From a bacterium 210917-DFI.7.65 (GTDB taxonomy: Bacteria; Bacillota; Clostridia; Oscillospirales; Oscillospiraceae), in NCBI GenBank assembly GCA_020555865.1, contig JAJCJJ010000001.1:62001-126000 (forward strand): 64,000 bases of DNA, written 5' to 3'. The translations under genes and the position numbers were made by a program. Numbering within the stretch: the stretch's first letter is position 1; each line of letters begins with the position of its first letter. The notes below the pieces were generated by a model. That model saw only the letters and a list, made by a program, of their open reading frames with translations, had not been told where the DNA came from and did no database searches. This document shows, piece by piece, positions 63,365-64,000 of this stretch.

Positions 63365-64000
63365 TTGTTCGGCCTTTTAACCATTGCGGAAAAAGATGCA
63401 GCACGGCGGGCAGCGGTGGAGTGCGCGGTGCGGGATGTGTGCGGCGTGCGCATTTTTGAGGTATCGGTGCTGCCGGGACGCGGGCCTTTGGGGCAGCGCC
63501 GGCGGTTGCAGCGCGCCGCCCGGCAGATGCAGCGTGCCGGTGTGCGCCGGGCGCTGTTTCCGGAAGAGTTTTTGCAGCAGTTCCTTTTTGCCAAATACGG
63601 CATTGTCGCAGCCCGCGGAGAATATCTGCGCCGTATGACAGCGGGGAAGATTGCCCGCAAACTGCTGGAGCAGAACGGGATGGATCCGGCTGCGTGCCAT
63701 GTGGCGTTGCTGGGCGACCATATGAGCGCGGAGCTGCGTGGCGCACTGATGGAGTTGGCCCTGCACGTGCGCTATACCATGCTGTGTGCCGGCGGCGGTG
63801 GCGGTGAAGCCTGTTCGGTGCTGCGTCGGGAATACGGCGTCAGCGTGGCGCGCAATGCCGGTGCGGCACTGCTGAAAACAGCGGAACTGGTGTTGACCTT
63901 CGGCGACGCGGCGCCCTGCGGTGCGCCGGACTGTCTCTGGCTGCCCTGCGGCAGCGTACACGAGGCAGAAGGGTACCGGAACGCTGCTCCGGTGGTGCGC
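63365..64000 (+). CDS. Unrecognised protein, 3' end outside window
   Basis: Open from TTG 63365 (GGAGGGG seven bases upstream) for 212 codons to the window edge without a stop. Opens LFGLLTIAEKDAARRAAVE; Arg/Ala-rich, with LPGRGPLGQRRRLQRAARQM near 40-60, a segment AKYGIVAARGEYLRRMTAGK, and a Gly-rich turn LCAGGGGGEACS near 158. No clear signal peptide or membrane segment. No family recognised; the open frame with codon use like its neighbours and a good ribosome site support a real gene. It may be translated with, or separately from, the M23 operon. Confidence 0.65.
   Translation, partial: MFGLLTIAEKDAARRAAVECAVRDVCGVRIFEVSVLPGRGPLGQRRRLQRAARQMQRAGVRRALFPEEFLQQFLFAKYGIVAARGEYLRRMTAGKIARKLLEQNGMDPAACHVALLGDHMSAELRGALMELALHVRYTMLCAGGGGGEACSVLRREYGVSVARNAGAALLKTAELVLTFGDAAPCGAPDCLWLPCGSVHEAEGYRNAAPVVR

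Overview
The window looks like a chromosome segment of an anaerobic, gut-type Clostridia species, probably Oscillospirales. The support is a moderately GC-rich chromosome, [FeFe]-hydrogenase genes with their maturases, a str operon, a spore-coat-like collagen protein, cell-wall enzymes of Gram-positive type, and secreted serpins of the kind known from gut Firmicutes and bifidobacteria. Family-level placement is inference. No rRNA, tRNA or CRISPR array was seen.

Layout. (1) 1-10.3 kb: accessory DNA. It holds the end of a type I restriction gene (hsdR), a DUF2971 gene, an XRE regulator, and a mobilisation/integration module (two small conserved ORFs, MobV-like relaxase, VapE-like ATPase, Tn916-type Xis and Int). 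This looks like an integrative mobilisable element whose left end is outside the window. (2) 10.5-12.8 kb: low-molecular-weight phosphatase, TerD-family protein, AEC permease. (3) 13-26 kb: a hydrogen-metabolism island. hydE-hydG and a Crp/Fnr-type regulator are read leftwards. A five-gene NADH-linked [FeFe]-hydrogenase operon is read rightwards. A second cluster encodes a probably sensory, HydS-like H-cluster protein with an RsbW-like ATPase, two DRTGG proteins and a PHP protein. A decayed MATE transporter relic lies between the two hydrogenase loci. HydF is not in the window.

(4) 26-29.5 kb: SLH-CapA protein, a ProX-type editing protein, a glutaredoxin and small unknown genes. (5) 29.5-34.4 kb: a sigma factor/anti-sigma pair followed by two tandem lipoprotein serpins and a third lipoprotein, apparently one operon. 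The two serpins differ in their reactive-centre loops, so this looks like an inducible surface protease-defence operon; it is the most interesting locus here. (6) 34.4-37.1 kb: MBOAT acyltransferase plus DHHW partner (cell-surface glycan O-acylation). (7) 37-38.4 kb: DUF134-NifX fusion and an MntR/DtxR regulator. (8) 38.6-43.4 kb: PlsY, phasin-like protein with ABC1 kinase, lipoprotein cyclophilin, glycosyltransferase. (9) 43.4-44.4 kb: collagen-like repeat protein.

(10) 44.6-57.4 kb: rpoB-rpoC, L7Ae-like protein, rpsL, rpsG, fusA, tuf. (11) 57.6-64 kb: DUF4830 protein, RsuA-type pseudouridine synthase, CdaR-type regulator, then ftsE-ftsX, a 46-residue membrane protein and an M23 peptidase with a coiled coil. 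That last group is a divisome-linked murein hydrolysis module. An unrecognised gene runs off the right edge.

Genes cooperate mainly within modules: HydE/HydG build H-clusters for HydA and perhaps for the HydS-like protein; FtsEX probably activates the coiled-coil M23 hydrolase; the anti-sigma protein probably gates serpin expression. Promoters, operators and terminators are read by eye and are predictions. All functions are by family resemblance recalled from sequence, with no database search.
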